Assembly: GCA_037501455.1 (NCBI GenBank)
Contig: CM074863.1
Location: 61,857,501 to 61,921,500, forward strand
Direction of reading: 5' to 3'
Length of the DNA: 64,000 bases
From: Lantana camara
Lineage: Eukaryota; Streptophyta; Magnoliopsida; Lamiales; Verbenaceae
Shown: piece after piece, positions 63,781-64,000 of the stretch
How positions within the stretch are numbered: position 1 is the first letter of the stretch
How the letters are laid out: the number at the start of each line of letters is the position of its first letter
The notes under the pieces: generated by a model
The model's input: only the letters and a program-made list of their open reading frames with translations
Database searches by the model: none
Told to the model about the DNA's origin: nothing
Made by a program: the position numbers and the translations under genes

Positions 63781-64000
63781 GAGAATGAGTTGTTCAAACT
63801 GAGGACTAGTATTCGGAATATTACGGATCAACCAGATCCTAAACAGAGGTTATCTGATGCTCAGAGGATTGATCCCGAGGTTCAGAAATTAGATAAGAAA
63901 GCTCGAGCTGATTCAGAATGTCCGTTTGGGTTTGATGATACGGGACTTCTAAGATTCAAGAATAGAGTTGTTGTCCCGGAAGAGTTAAAAAGGATTATTC
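63781..64000 (+). pseudogene. pol: Element E integrase N-terminus, cut by the window end
   Basis: Reads '..DPEVQKLDKKARADSECPFGFDDTGLLRFKNRVVVPEELKRII', the linker just before the integrase zinc finger. The rest is outside the window. Confidence 0.8.

Overview
The window is repeat-dense nuclear DNA of a flowering plant. I found no host gene, tRNA or rRNA. Nearly everything can be assigned to LTR retrotransposons inserted into one another. The evidence is plant-type primer binding sites (initiator-Met and Asp tRNA), polypurine tracts, 5-bp target duplications, Tekay-type chromovirus, Athila-type and Ty1/copia coding remnants, and multi-kilobase TG..CA LTRs. The species cannot be named from the sequence.

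Layout. 1-2115: partial Tekay-like LTR (minus). 2116-4830: 3' part of a related LTR (plus), fused to a pol fragment (4831-5265). 5490-12160: Tekay element A (minus), carrying a solo LTR D (7631-10294, TSD TCAAC) and a 489-bp TRIM (10504-10992, TSD TCAAG). 12165-26339: element B (minus), whose gag leader was entered by Tekay element C (15380 onward). C has gag, protease, RT, RNase H, integrase and chromodomain, all inactivated; its upstream LTR is a B/C chimera. 26340-28384: parts of older copia LTRs and leader. 28385-38427: a complete young copia insertion (TSD TTGAC) with near-identical LTRs but ruined coding. 38433-42521: older copia LTR and leader, interrupted by a small gypsy-type element (38898-41068). 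42522-56754: Athila-like element (minus) with gag and protease remnants, no RT or integrase, an internal promoter-like region and an ORF-1-like gene split by a 4.1-kb solo LTR (47203-51349, TSD ATGTT) and a second TRIM (46134-46623, TSD TCTCG). 56755-57490: older copia interior. 57491-64000: Tekay element E (plus), complete 3.8-kb LTR and broken gag-pol, cut by the window end.

The most interesting signals are in non-coding parts of the LTRs. (1) Eight different LTRs and one internal promoter carry clusters of GC-core dyads. The arm sequence is family-specific, but the geometry is shared: dyads come in pairs 31-35 bp apart, about three helical turns. (2) The Tekay-like LTRs share an apparent 1.6-2.5 kb intron. 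Its donor closes a short leader exon, and a compensating hairpin sits on the candidate branch point just before the acceptor. (3) A second structured segment with compensating stems lies within that intron. (4) Three copia leaders share a covarying stem-loop about 320-360 nt after the primer binding site. The one copia element that moved recently has no usable protein but keeps this leader, which suggests it was mobilised in trans.
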